Assembly: GCA_002482725.1 (NCBI GenBank)
Contig: DLGO01000148.1
Location: forward strand, 14,032 to 37,890
Direction of reading: 5' to 3'
DNA: 23,859 nt
Source: Bacteroidetes bacterium UBA7692
GTDB lineage: Bacteria > Bacteroidota > Bacteroidia > Chitinophagales > LD1
Both the position numbers and the translations under genes were made by a program. The notes beneath the pieces were generated by a model. It was not told where the DNA came from. It made no database searches and saw only the letters and a program-made list of their open reading frames with translations. Below, piece by piece: positions 1 to 7,473 of the stretch (position 1 is the stretch's first letter; the number at the start of each line of letters is the position of its first letter).

Positions 1-1
1 T

Positions 2-643
2 ATCAAGGCCGAGGTCGCAAGCCGCGAATCCTACCCCTTCTCCGCCTACACCATCAAGTCCACCAAGCCTAGGAAGAGAGCAATTGGGATCGAGGCGATA
101 AGGCGCATAGCGGAACTGGAGTTTGCCGAGGGCCATCCCCTGTTCAACGCCAGGAACTACTTCCTCATCAGCTTCTACTTCAGGGGCATGCCGTTCGTAG
201 ACCTCGCCCACCTCAAGGTGCGGGACATCGTGGACGGAAGGATACAGTACCAGCGCCAGAAGACCGACAAGCCCTATACGGTAAAGGTCACGTCCGAAGC
301 CCAGGCCATCCTGGACCAATACGTGAAGGGCAAGCGCAGGGACGACCACGTGTTCCCCATCATACACAGGGAAACGGCAAAGCTCCAGTACAAGGACGTG
401 GAATGGGACAGGAAGGAATACAACAAGAAGCTGAAGGAAATAGCGGAACTGTGCGACATACAGGAGAACCTCACGAGCTACGTGAGCCGCCACAGCTTCG
501 CCACCAGGGCAAAGAACCTCAGGATCCCGGTAGCCAATATTTCCGAAATGTTGGGGCATTCCGACCTGGCTACTACTCAGAATTATTTGGACAACCTGCC
601 TACGGATCTCTTGGATGACGATCATGAGCGAATCATAAGATAA
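2..643 (+). CDS. Tyrosine recombinase/integrase, 5' end cut by the window
   Basis: The frame is open from base 2 and the protein begins outside the window; about 213 residues of the catalytic half are visible. It is a phage-type tyrosine recombinase that would cut and rejoin DNA at attachment sites. Visible landmarks are the first catalytic Arg in FRGMPFVDL, a lysine in the TDKPYTVKV beta-hairpin, the second Arg in SYVSRHSFAT, the late His in LGHSDLATTQNYL and the nucleophile Tyr of that motif. The residue that is His in most families (HxxR) is Tyr here, as I recall for many Bacteroidetes integrases. The C-terminus is complete. It is followed by a probable terminator and then by convergent minus-strand cargo. 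Family assignment is firm; target site and full length cannot be judged. Confidence 0.93.
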   Translation: MKAEVASRESYPFSAYTIKSTKPRKRAIGIEAIRRIAELEFAEGHPLFNARNYFLISFYFRGMPFVDLAHLKVRDIVDGRIQYQRQKTDKPYTVKVTSEAQAILDQYVKGKRRDDHVFPIIHRETAKLQYKDVEWDRKEYNKKLKEIAELCDIQENLTSYVSRHSFATRAKNLRIPVANISEMLGHSDLATTQNYLDNLPTDLLDDDHERIIR

Positions 644-645
644 CT

Positions 646-680
646 AAAAGAACGCTTTGAAACAGAGGCGTTTTATTGTA
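646..680. terminator. Probable bidirectional terminator between integrase and block A
   Basis: An imperfect hairpin (AACGC at 651-655 with GCGTT at 668-672, extended by T-G and T-A pairs) is followed by TTTTATT on the plus strand. On the minus strand the same hairpin is followed by CTTTT. It lies between the integrase stop (643) and the end of the convergent minus-strand gene (722), so it could serve both. The stem is short, so this is only moderately supported. Confidence 0.5.
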
Positions 681-721
681 TTAAAGGGATGTTATTTGTG
701 GCAATGGATTGTATGATTTTG

Positions 722-2773
722 TTAGTCATCATAAAACGGAGGCTCTGATTTATTATTTTTTATAGCGGCTTCAATTTTCAGTGAAAGTGTCTTCATCTGG
801 TTTTTTAAATCCACGTCTATACAGTTAGAAGTACCATTTTCACAATTCCGAAAAGCACATGAAATTTGATCTTTTGCATCCTCATAATATCCTAAACTGA
901 ATAATGCAGAAGAGTATTGGTAGAAACACGTAGTAAGATATGTTTTATCATGTAATTTGCTCTTGGCTAGAAATTCAGAATATCCTCGAATGGATAATAA
1001 TAAGCTTGAAGGAATATTATCTTCCATCAGAAAAGCTGCCCTTTGAAACAGCCCTACTGAATCGTTAAGCAAGATCAAAGCTTTATCCATATAGTAATTT
1101 ACTGAATCAGCTTTTTGTGTGACGAAAAAAAGACCGGCCATTAGGGTGTACCTTCTTGCTAAGCAATATCTTGTCCAAATATTATTATTGTCAAAATGAT
1201 AGGTCCTGAACATTTGTATTGACGTCTGCAAGTCTTTGAAACTATTTGAAAGATTATTAACGTTTTCACCAAAGGAAAAGAGTTTAAAATAAATACTGCT
1301 TCTTAAACTATAGATATCTTCTCCATTTGAAAGTTGGTGATCCAAATAGGTTGGATCCTGGCTGTGCAAAAGGCTCAAATCATTTAGAGCATTGAGGAAT
1401 AATTCCTTGCGCTTTAGGTAGTAAGCTCTTAAAAAAATTGTTTTATAGGCAAAGGGTTTTATTTTTATTATATTCTTGGTATAAAGAGTCCATGTGTTGT
1501 TCATTATATTACATTCTCCAGACTTAATAATGGAATCTCCACACACCGAATAGGAAAATGTGATTGAATCAGTTTGTCTGACAGTATCAAAATACAACCT
1601 ACTTTCCATAGTGCATATATCAATAGTCTTGGTGCAATACTTTATTATCGAATCCGCATTATTGGCAGCCATATAATAACCTATTAGAACCTCATTTAAA
1701 TATAGATTGCGAGAATTCGGCCCGACATGCTTTACGTAAGCACTTAAATTACCCTGTGCTAGTTCTGCAGTGACAGAAAATGTGGTAAAAAGGTCCTGGG
1801 GAATTACAGTAGTGTCTAAACCCAGAATTTCTATTATGGACAGTTGTTTCTTTGCTTCTGCAAAATCTCCAAATCTTAAATTATCCGAAGTTTTAATAAA
1901 CATATATAGTTGATTATTAGGTTCTTCTCTTAAAAGGAGATCTAGATAGTTTAATCTTGAAGAATCCCGGTTATCTGCTGGCATAAGGAAAATGAGCTTT
2001 TTAATGCTAATTAAGCTATCCGAATGAGTAGATGCCTCGGAAAGCGCCTTCCTAAAGTAGGGATAGCCGTAATAATTATCACCCATGGATAGCCCTGCCA
2101 AAAAGTTCACAATAAAATTTATAGAGGATTCTAGTTTCCCGCTTATTACATTCAGGGTGCTAATTTTATCATACCTTACTTTATTGTTTTGTAAACCGGA
2201 TTGATTGGTATAAATGACCGAATCATAATGCAATCTACAAATGATTTTAACCGAATCTCCTATCCAATTAAGGCGTAAGGAAGCAGTATCAGCATCAACA
2301 GACCGGTCATAGGAGCCATATAGGATCAGGTTTGCTGAGGTGGATTTTTTAATTCGCTCAACGTCCTCCCTATAAAAAGCAACAATGCTATCTCCGCAAT
2401 TAAGGATTTGGCAATTTACCTTGATTCCCTCCTCCTCGCAAAGCGATTCAAGCCTACCCTTGATTATATGACACCAGTCAAGGGTCCGTTCTTGTTTTCC
2501 TTGTGGGTAAAAAGGCAGCAATAGGATTTTAAATGCTGCCTGATCCTTACTTAACCCAAATTCTTTAGAAACCGCTTCCAAGCAACCTCTTAACGTAAAG
2601 GGGAGTTTTTTCTTACTGTAAAAATAATTATTGGTGATTGTTTTTGCCTGTTGTATAGTGCCATAGTTAGAAAGGCGGCTACTGTCCATTACGATCAAAC
2701 TGTTAGAATTTGCTCCCTGGGATAACGCCAGGGCATAGCAAAAGTATAAGCCAAAGAAAAAACAGTATTTCAC
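722..2773 (-). CDS. Exported protein with TolB-N-like and helical-repeat (TPR-like) regions
   Basis: 683 residues from a GTG start 12 bases after the stop of the gene upstream, so the two are co-transcribed. The first ~20 residues form a signal peptide ending ALALSQG-A. Directly after it is SSRLSNYGTIQQ, which matches a motif repeated in the upstream gene's product. Residues ~80-190 (ILLLPFYPQG, then LILYGSY, then SVKIICRLHYDS) resemble the pattern of TolB-N/adenylate-cyclase-associated domains, in which LPF opens the first strand and a GSY/GSV strand follows. The remainder is long and helical with aromatic and Leu spacing typical of degenerate TPR repeats. No enzyme motif is visible. The AT-rich composition sets it apart from the flanking backbone. 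The function is not recognised; a periplasmic sensor or scaffold is an inference. Confidence 0.8.
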   Translation of the reverse strand: MKYCFFFGLYFCYALALSQGANSNSLIVMDSSRLSNYGTIQQAKTITNNYFYSKKKLPFTLRGCLEAVSKEFGLSKDQAAFKILLLPFYPQGKQERTLDWCHIIKGRLESLCEEEGIKVNCQILNCGDSIVAFYREDVERIKKSTSANLILYGSYDRSVDADTASLRLNWIGDSVKIICRLHYDSVIYTNQSGLQNNKVRYDKISTLNVISGKLESSINFIVNFLAGLSMGDNYYGYPYFRKALSEASTHSDSLISIKKLIFLMPADNRDSSRLNYLDLLLREEPNNQLYMFIKTSDNLRFGDFAEAKKQLSIIEILGLDTTVIPQDLFTTFSVTAELAQGNLSAYVKHVGPNSRNLYLNEVLIGYYMAANNADSIIKYCTKTIDICTMESRLYFDTVRQTDSITFSYSVCGDSIIKSGECNIMNNTWTLYTKNIIKIKPFAYKTIFLRAYYLKRKELFLNALNDLSLLHSQDPTYLDHQLSNGEDIYSLRSSIYFKLFSFGENVNNLSNSFKDLQTSIQMFRTYHFDNNNIWTRYCLARRYTLMAGLFFVTQKADSVNYYMDKALILLNDSVGLFQRAAFLMEDNIPSSLLLSIRGYSEFLAKSKLHDKTYLTTCFYQYSSALFSLGYYEDAKDQISCAFRNCENGTSNCIDVDLKNQMKTLSLKIEAAIKNNKSEPPFYDD

Positions 2774-2785
2774 GATTTGTATTAT

Positions 2786-3163
2786 TTAATTATTTGATTG
2801 AATAATACGGCCACTATTTGTAAAGGAACTTCCAGAAACAGTTATCGAATTGACGTTATTGAGCGAATCGGCCAACACTGTTTTTTTCTTATTGGATTGT
2901 GATATCTCGCCAATATTAATAAAACTGTCAGATTCAATTTTAATCTCGTTGGATGATTCTGGGCTTCTGCTAACATTTATAGAATTTTCCTTATTAGCAT
3001 CTTTGTAAAAGAAAAAGCAAATTATAAATGTTATAGAAAGTATTGACCAAATGAATATCCTGCGTTTTTTGTGCGTGAGATGAAAATCTATTATGCCTAT
3101 AATACCAGTTCCTATAGAAATAGTGAGGATTGAATTAGAAATTATCTTATGAAAAAGTGACAT
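2786..3163 (-). CDS. Small two-helix membrane protein with two N-x-G-x-I-x-Q motifs in its tail
   Basis: 125 residues. Two hydrophobic helices (about 8-27 and 35-53) are separated by the basic loop HLTHKKRR. By the positive-inside rule the loop is cytoplasmic and the C-terminal tail would be periplasmic. The tail carries two copies of a short motif, SDSFINIGEISQSNK and SSFTNSGRIIQSNN; the second copy ends the protein. A related stretch opens the mature form of the downstream protein, so the two products probably meet through this segment. It is the first gene of a two-gene AT-rich operon. No enzymatic domain is visible. It could be a membrane effector or an anchor. I do not recognise the family. 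Confidence 0.75.
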   Translation of the reverse strand: MSLFHKIISNSILTISIGTGIIGIIDFHLTHKKRRIFIWSILSITFIICFFFYKDANKENSINVSRSPESSNEIKIESDSFINIGEISQSNKKKTVLADSLNNVNSITVSGSSFTNSGRIIQSNN

Positions 3164-3345
3164 TTTTAAAATTTCAGTTTAAATATAAATAAATTTCTAT
3201 TAGTAACTTTGATAATGCTGGATCGGCTATTCTTGAATAGATGGCTGAATACCCTTTTGAAAAAGATCGTAATAGGACAATTTTTTCTAATCATGTGCAA
3301 CGCGTTCCAGAAAAAATAGCAAAAGCTTCGCTGCCACCGGGGAGG

Positions 3346-3642
3346 TTATCGTTTATCAGGTTGACTGCCCCTTTCCAGCGCATTGTTTATTATTGCCCTA
3401 GTAATGCATAAGTCAAGCATCTCCTTTCGGATTTTTATGGGATTTATCAGTGTCCACACTGCCCTCCCCCTTTCTTCCTCATTCAGAACAGGAATCCCAT
3501 GGATGCCGCATATCATATGGAGCCTTTCTAATATGGCCATGTCGCATTCCTCAAGAAACGAAACCACCCTGGAGATGTCTTGCTTATCCCATCTGTGATT
3601 CAATAAGCAGCGCAGGTTAAGCGAATACTTGCTTTTGTACAT
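3346..3642 (-). CDS. Hypothetical protein, 98 aa
   Basis: An ATG-started frame of 98 residues, mostly predicted helix with Leu-rich stretches (VVSFLEECDMAILERLHMIC) and a basic C-terminus. There is no signal peptide, membrane helix or recognisable motif. It lies alone on the minus strand, 182 bases upstream of block A (between 3164 and 3345) and divergent from the next plus-strand gene. The plus-strand frame across the same bases looks like a shadow. Amino-acid composition supports coding, but I do not recognise it. Confidence 0.55.
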   Translation of the reverse strand: MYKSKYSLNLRCLLNHRWDKQDISRVVSFLEECDMAILERLHMICGIHGIPVLNEEERGRAVWTLINPIKIRKEMLDLCITRAIINNALERGSQPDKR

Positions 3643-3783
3643 TCCGAAACAGTATCACAAAGTTTAGACGACGCAAGGCTAATGGGCGGTGGTATTTATC
3701 TTTTCTTGATTGAACAAATGATGCCATCAAAATTATTATTGACCTTGAGTGTTACCTTTCTAACCTTTTTGTATTGCACTAAC

Positions 3784-4179
3784 ATGAGGACACTTCTAAT
3801 CGCTTCGATACTCATCCTGTCAAGGAGCGCATACTGCCAGCCATGCGCAGAAAATAGGTATTCCGTAGACATACAGGTTGGACCGTGGCTCATGGACAGG
3901 ACCAATGATGACGGGACTAAAGTTAAGACGCTCATATGGTACGTGCCGGTGGGATTTATAAAGAAGATAAGCGATACGGCATACTTGGTTCCCCACCCGG
4001 ACAAGGATGATTTCTGCAAGGAAGCCGCCGACACCGTCTTTGACACAAAGCGTTACTTCGACAAGTTCAGGAGCAGGAATACCAATGGCGAGATGCCCGT
4101 CACCCTATTCTATCAAAATGGCATTCCGGCGAGGAGATGGAATTTCATTGCAGCAAGCCTCGAAGACTTGGAAAGGTAG
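3784..4179 (+). CDS. Small exported hypothetical protein
   Basis: From the ATG at 3784 the product is 131 residues and begins with a textbook signal peptide (MRTLLIASILILSRSAYC, then QPC). The open frame extends back to an ATG at 3682, giving 165 residues, but that longer N-terminus places a second hydrophobic stretch before the signal peptide and is less likely. Cys in AYCQPC could also make this a lipoprotein, though the residue context is not a good lipobox. The mature part is small and soluble, rich in Asp, Lys and aromatic residues, with no motif I recognise. It faces the minus-strand 80-residue gene tail to tail, 18 bases away. Confidence 0.6.
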   Translation: MRTLLIASILILSRSAYCQPCAENRYSVDIQVGPWLMDRTNDDGTKVKTLIWYVPVGFIKKISDTAYLVPHPDKDDFCKEAADTVFDTKRYFDKFRSRNTNGEMPVTLFYQNGIPARRWNFIAASLEDLER

Positions 4180-4197
4180 GATTGACATGGGTCTAGC

Positions 4198-4440
4198 CTA
4201 CTTCTCAATTTCCATGTCCTTGGCCTTATCCTTGGATTCCCTCAGCGAGTTCAGTTCCTCCATCCTGCCCTTTTCCTTGTCCTTTTCCTTCTCGAACTCG
4301 CGGCTGCCTTCCAGCACCCCGCGCTCGTACTCGTTTCCCTCGCTCAGGCTGTCTCTGAGCTTTTCGTAAAGCTCGGGTTGGTACTTGGCAAGCTTGTACC
4401 CGTCGTTAAATCCCTTTATGTAGTTAGGCTGCTGTTCCAT
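4198..4440 (-). CDS. Small highly charged protein next to the excisionase-like gene
   Basis: 80 residues from an ATG. The N-terminal part, NYIKGFNDGYKLAKYQPEL, is followed by a Glu/Lys-rich helix to the end, probably a coiled coil. Its start lies one base past the stop of the helix-turn-helix gene, so the two form an operon. Similar short charged proteins with a KGFNxGY segment sit beside mobilization genes in Bacteroidetes elements as I remember them, but I cannot assign a role. The protein has no Cys, signal peptide or membrane helix. Confidence 0.65.
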   Translation of the reverse strand: MEQQPNYIKGFNDGYKLAKYQPELYEKLRDSLSEGNEYERGVLEGSREFEKEKDKEKGRMEELNSLRESKDKAKDMEIEK

Positions 4441-4441
4441 G

Positions 4442-4723
4442 TCAGAATGTTTCTCTTACGTGACTTTCAAGATATCTCATGATCGACTCCCTGTCGTACA
4501 GGATGACCTTGTGCATCGGCTGGGTGTACGCAACCCTGCCCGAATCCCTCAGCTCCTGAAGCGTGGTCTTGCTGCGTATGTTCAGGAGCCTCATTGCCTC
4601 CGTAGGGTCTATCCAACGATTTTCCCTGGATAGTTTGAAGTTCTCGTCAATATGGCTGATGACCTCATCCAAGAGAGCGTAGAATGCGGAACTCTGCATA
4701 CAAATTACTTGGTTAATGCTCAT
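4442..4723 (-). CDS. Excisionase-like helix-turn-helix protein
   Basis: The open frame reaches 4843, but the ATG at 4723 (MSINQVICMQSS) or 4699 is the better start because the longer N-terminus has no family character. From 4723 the product is 93 residues. The core, WIDPTEAMRLLNIRSKTTLQ followed by LRDSGRVAYTQPMHKVILYD, is the winged-helix pattern of the excisionase/MerR-like HTH family: a helix ending in LLNI, a recognition helix, then a wing with Y-D-R-E-S-I. Such proteins bind attachment or origin regions and steer recombination, or act as regulators. The intergenic region just upstream (4844-5065) contains several inverted repeats that could be its binding sites. The family is well supported; the DNA target is inferred. 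Confidence 0.85.
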   Translation of the reverse strand: MSINQVICMQSSAFYALLDEVISHIDENFKLSRENRWIDPTEAMRLLNIRSKTTLQELRDSGRVAYTQPMHKVILYDRESIMRYLESHVRETF

Positions 4724-4923
4724 GCTAAATGCTCTTTTAATTGGATCAAAAGTAAAAGTTATTAATACCGATAGAGTGTTTTGAAACGGCTTATAAATTA
4801 TGTGGACTGTCAACTTTAAAAACTGTGGACATGGTAGTTGCAATTCTAAAATAATAATCCAACCTTTGCGGTACGCTCATTCGAAGTATGCATGCATGTT
4901 TCATAGAGCCAATACAACAACAA

Positions 4924-4968
4924 TTAGCTGATTTCCTTTTTTCAAAAGTTTTGGAAATCATTGGCTAA
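4924..4968. repeat. Bulged inverted repeat TTAGC-GATTTCC / GGAAATC-GCTAA
   Basis: Arms TTAGC (4924-4928) and GATTTCC (4930-4936) pair with GGAAATC (4953-4959) and GCTAA (4964-4968), leaving a 1-base and a 4-base bulge and a T/A-rich 16-base loop. Twelve paired bases make chance less likely. Its position near the excisionase-like gene suggests a protein-binding or origin element. Confidence 0.6.
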
Positions 4969-4972
4969 ATAC

Positions 4973-4993
4973 AACAGCGTCTAGCGTGCTGTT
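4973..4993. repeat. Inverted repeat AACAGC / GCTGTT
   Basis: AACAGC (4973-4978) and GCTGTT (4988-4993) flank a 9-base spacer that contains CTAG; AGCGT occurs twice within the element. It lies 5 bases from the preceding inverted repeat and 23 from the next, so the three may work as one unit. It is short by itself. Confidence 0.5.
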
Positions 4994-5015
4994 TTGGTCG
5001 GCCAATCTGAGCCTT

Positions 5016-5065
5016 AATTTTCCCACTCGAAAACCCTGCAAAATGATGCAGGGCTAGGGAAAATT
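5016..5065 (-). terminator. Nested inverted repeat; minus-strand terminator-like hairpin
   Basis: The inner perfect arms CCCTGCA (5034-5040) and TGCAGGG (5047-5053) have a 6-base loop. On the minus strand the hairpin is followed by TTTT and begins right after the TAG stop (5054-5056) of a short open frame, as expected of an intrinsic terminator. Outer perfect arms AATTTTCCC (5016-5024) and GGGAAAATT (5057-5065) enclose it. The nesting is more than a terminator needs, so a second role such as an origin is possible. Confidence 0.55.
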
Positions 5066-5218
5066 CCTTACTAACACCACCTGTTTCAGGCTACATACCT
5101 CAGGTCGTGTTTTTATCCAAAGAACTTCTCCGGTTTCATCATACCACAACGGTGTACCGGCTGCAAGTCGAATTTTTTCATTCGCAAAATTCTTCCAAAT
5201 GCAAAGCCACAAAAACAT
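5054..5218 (-). CDS. Possible short protein ending at a terminator-like hairpin
   Basis: From the ATG at 5218 this frame gives 54 residues; a longer version from TTG at 5371 gives 105. The C-terminal half (KIRLAAGTPLWYDETGEV, then LWIKTRPEV) reads like real protein, and its stop codon abuts a perfect hairpin with a T-run on the same strand. Against it, a plus-strand frame (5199-5435) overlaps and also looks plausible in its last 40 residues, and neither matches a family I know. It may be a fragment of a decayed gene. Confidence 0.3.
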   Translation of the reverse strand: MFLWLCIWKNFANEKIRLAAGTPLWYDETGEVLWIKTRPEVCSLKQVVLVRNFP

Positions 5219-5507
5219 GGGGCTGGCACCAAGTCGCGTGCCACCTCCCCAAAGCCTTATTCCAGGCAAAATCCCACGGGACAAAGACGTATTTACGGAC
5301 GCTATGCAGGGATTACACCCTAAACTTCGATGGTGTCCCTTACGCAGCCTGTCAAACAAATTTCTTGACAAATTTCTGGTAAAGCTTGGCCTCGGTCAGC
5401 TTCCCGATGATGAACTATGCCTGGCTGAAAAGTAGCGCAGCAACTCACTTCAATTGAGCCTCCAACAAGCTATGAAATCAATTTTACAAAACAGAAAAAC
5501 AACAAAG

Positions 5508-6542
5508 ATGAACACTATCTTTTCGAAGAAAACAACTGGCACTGAAACCCTCGCATCCAGGCATGCAGCACTCCGCGAATATTCCGGTGATTCGGGCAGG
5601 AAGTTAGGGCTTAGAGGCCTGCCGAAGCCGTCTGGCGACAGCCTGAAGCCATACATAGGCCCCATAATCGCCGGCTACCGCAACCTGCTTTCGACGTACG
5701 TGAAGCAGAGAACCGGTAATGAGGAAAAGGTGGCCGAACTCGAAAGGTCAAGCCTTGTATCCCGACAGACGTACCTGGAAAATAGGATAAACGAGCTGAG
5801 GAGCAACCAGCTCCGCCATTCACTGGAAAGTGGAGGTGCAGAATATGTTGCACCTAACAGGGCGAAGAATGCAATGATGCACGTGATTCTAGCCCTACTT
5901 TCAATCATGGATGCGCTGCTTGCCAAGCGGGCTATCATGCAGACCGATTCATTCGGCAATATGGCTGGTATCGTGATGTTCGTTGCGCTTCTCGGGCTTT
6001 TCTACATCATACCCCAAATGGTTGTATGGGTCGTGAGGAGGGTTGAACAGGAACACAGGCGTGCTGTCTGCATTGCACTCGGAATCGGCCTTGCCATAGG
6101 GTTCATGGCCATTTCGGTAATGCGGAGCAAATATAACCCTGAAGCAAGCACCATACAGGGCGTCAGCATGCAGAAGATACAGATCAACGCTGCTTATTAC
6201 GCAGTGATTCAAATCTTCATAATGTCTGCCGCTATAATGGCCGCTTTTTCCATGAAGCCAACTGACCAAGAATATGGTGGGCAGTTAAAGGCAAAGGGCA
6301 TACACGAAAAGATGGCCAAAACGGAAGACGGGCTTGCGAAGGCCGAAGCGGAACTCCATTCGATTCCGGATCGTATCTCCCGATCGGAAGCTGCCAGGGC
6401 AGACAGTTCTTCAAGGGAGGCAGGTACTGAAGCACAAATACGCGCCATGTATGCGGAGGCGATAAGCGAATTTCAAAACGAGAACACGCTCTACCAGAAC
6501 CAGCGACCGTCATGTTTCGATGACGAAATTCCTAACTTATAA
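5508..6542 (+). CDS. Four-helix inner-membrane protein with coiled coils, first gene of the mobilization operon
   Basis: 344 residues from the ATG at 5508. In-frame alternatives are ATG 5472 and TTG 5454, and the choice is uncertain. Predicted membrane helices lie at about 121-140, 151-175, 186-205 and 229-248. Before them is a charged, probably coiled-coil stretch (~70-105); after them a second Glu/Ala/Lys-rich coiled coil (~265-300) leads to a polar tail. No enzymatic motif is seen. It opens a run of plus-strand genes that ends with the coupling ATPase, MobC-like protein and relaxase. A role at the membrane in DNA transfer, perhaps as a partner of the coupling ATPase that itself lacks membrane helices, is inferred from context only. 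Confidence 0.75.
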   Translation: MNTIFSKKTTGTETLASRHAALREYSGDSGRKLGLRGLPKPSGDSLKPYIGPIIAGYRNLLSTYVKQRTGNEEKVAELERSSLVSRQTYLENRINELRSNQLRHSLESGGAEYVAPNRAKNAMMHVILALLSIMDALLAKRAIMQTDSFGNMAGIVMFVALLGLFYIIPQMVVWVVRRVEQEHRRAVCIALGIGLAIGFMAISVMRSKYNPEASTIQGVSMQKIQINAAYYAVIQIFIMSAAIMAAFSMKPTDQEYGGQLKAKGIHEKMAKTEDGLAKAEAELHSIPDRISRSEAARADSSSREAGTEAQIRAMYAEAISEFQNENTLYQNQRPSCFDDEIPNL

Positions 6543-6574
6543 TCATTCATTCAAAATCAAAAATTACAGAAATC

Positions 6575-7318
6575 ATGAAAGCAATACATATCATTCAGAT
6601 AGCAATCGCCCTATTAGCAATGCCATCCTGCCAAGGGGTACTAGATGCAGTGTCGCCCGAAAAAGAAACGAGGGCGGTCAGCTACATAAGCGACATAACG
6701 GATACGGGTCTTCTCCAGGTGGATTCCAGCGAATTGCTGGGCTTTTACGGAATTGCGGATGCCACCTTATACAAGGGCTATATATTCAGGTCAAGGGTCA
6801 TATCGGAATCGGAGGAAAAAAAAGTGATGCAGCTTAATATTAAGCCTGCGAACTATCTCACGTCTGACGAGCAGGAGCGTATAGCCGTACTCAAGAACTT
6901 CCAGTCGCAGATATCCCGGGAGGTTAGGAGGCTCGAAGCCGAGAAGATTACCCCGCGGAAGCATTCGATGGTCTATCAGGCTATCCTTAAAGAGGCCCAA
7001 TGCCTCGCGGCATCCAGTGCCACTTCCAGGACGATGGTAATTACCAGCGACCTCGACGAAAATGCAGACGGGTTTAGCTTTTATGACAAGAGCGACTTCG
7101 CGCTTGCAAGGGATGAACCCGAACAGGCAGCAAACAGGATAGAGCAGGCGGGCAAGCTCCCTTCCTTGAAGGGCATAGACGTATACATCGTGCACAGGCC
7201 TTCGGATTACAAAGAGCAGCTGCGCTACCAAATTTCCAGCAGAGTCTTCCAAACGCTGCTTTCAAGAAGGGGTGCAAACGTATTCCTTGTAACAAATATC
7301 GTTGATAATGGCAGCTAA
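6575..7318 (+). CDS. Lipoprotein with a vWA-like region
   Basis: 247 residues. The N-terminus MKAIHIIQIAIALLAMPSC is a lipoprotein signal with lipobox AMPS-C at Cys19. The C-terminal half contains TMVITSDLDENADGFSFYD followed by LKGIDVYIVHRP. This follows the strand, SDL/SDM, strand layout of von Willebrand A-like domains in secreted Bacteroidetes proteins, although the full MIDAS motif is not obvious. It would be anchored to a membrane on the periplasmic side. The gene starts 32 bases after the membrane-protein gene and overlaps the next small gene by 11 bases, so it is part of the mobilization operon. The vWA assignment is tentative; the lipoprotein call is firm. Confidence 0.8.
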   Translation: MKAIHIIQIAIALLAMPSCQGVLDAVSPEKETRAVSYISDITDTGLLQVDSSELLGFYGIADATLYKGYIFRSRVISESEEKKVMQLNIKPANYLTSDEQERIAVLKNFQSQISREVRRLEAEKITPRKHSMVYQAILKEAQCLAASSATSRTMVITSDLDENADGFSFYDKSDFALARDEPEQAANRIEQAGKLPSLKGIDVYIVHRPSDYKEQLRYQISSRVFQTLLSRRGANVFLVTNIVDNGS

Positions 7319-7472
7319 GAAAAGCTCGTTGATGATGGGGGCGCTTGCATGGCTGGGCGGAAAGCTGCTGGCACTTCTGCTGTTCATAGCTTATGTCCTA
7401 AACAGCATCTTACTGTCCCTTCTAAAAGAGCTCAATACAACTTTGAAACGCAAGCTGTTCAACAAGGAATAA
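7308..7472 (+). CDS. Tiny single-helix membrane protein upstream of the coupling ATPase
   Basis: 54 residues from the ATG at 7308, overlapping the end of the lipoprotein gene by 11 bases; its stop is followed one base later by the ATG of the coupling ATPase. A hydrophobic helix (about residues 14-38, ALAWLGGKLLALLLFIAYVL onward) is flanked by a basic N-terminus (MAAKKSS) and a basic C-terminus (LKRKLFNKE). The tight packing argues that it is a real gene. Because the following VirD4-like ATPase has no membrane segment of its own, this peptide could supply its anchor; that is inference. Confidence 0.72.
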   Translation: MAAKKSSLMMGALAWLGGKLLALLLFIAYVLNSILLSLLKELNTTLKRKLFNKE

Positions 7473-7473
7473 T

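Larger units (their letters stand above)
4844..5507. other. Mainly non-coding 660-base interval with stacked inverted repeats
   Basis: This stretch lies between the divergent excisionase-like gene and the membrane-protein operon. The left part (4924-5065) holds three successive inverted-repeat structures listed separately. The right part (5054-5435) contains overlapping short open frames on both strands, of which only a minus-strand one has any support. A near-palindromic ATGCATGCAT lies near 4890. Its position beside xis-like and mobilization genes makes it a candidate for a transfer origin or recombination control region. No convincing promoter was identified. Confidence 0.5.

Noticed and set aside
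646..721. Left copy of the tRNA-Pro 3' end as attachment site
   Set aside because: No match to the tRNA 3' sequence is present here or beside the second recombinase.
3164..3240. Bacteroidetes-type promoter (TTG and TAnnTTTG) for block A
   Set aside because: A TATATTTA occurs, but no well-spaced upstream TTG element was found, so it is not reported as a promoter.
3682..3783. Longer N-terminus for the small exported protein
   Set aside because: It would place another hydrophobic segment before a standard signal peptide; the internal ATG at 3784 is the better start.
5199..5435. Plus-strand 78-residue open frame before the membrane-protein gene
   Set aside because: Its last 40 residues look plausible, but the first half is Pro-rich and shadow-like, it overlaps the minus-strand frame that has a terminator at its stop, and no family is recognisable.
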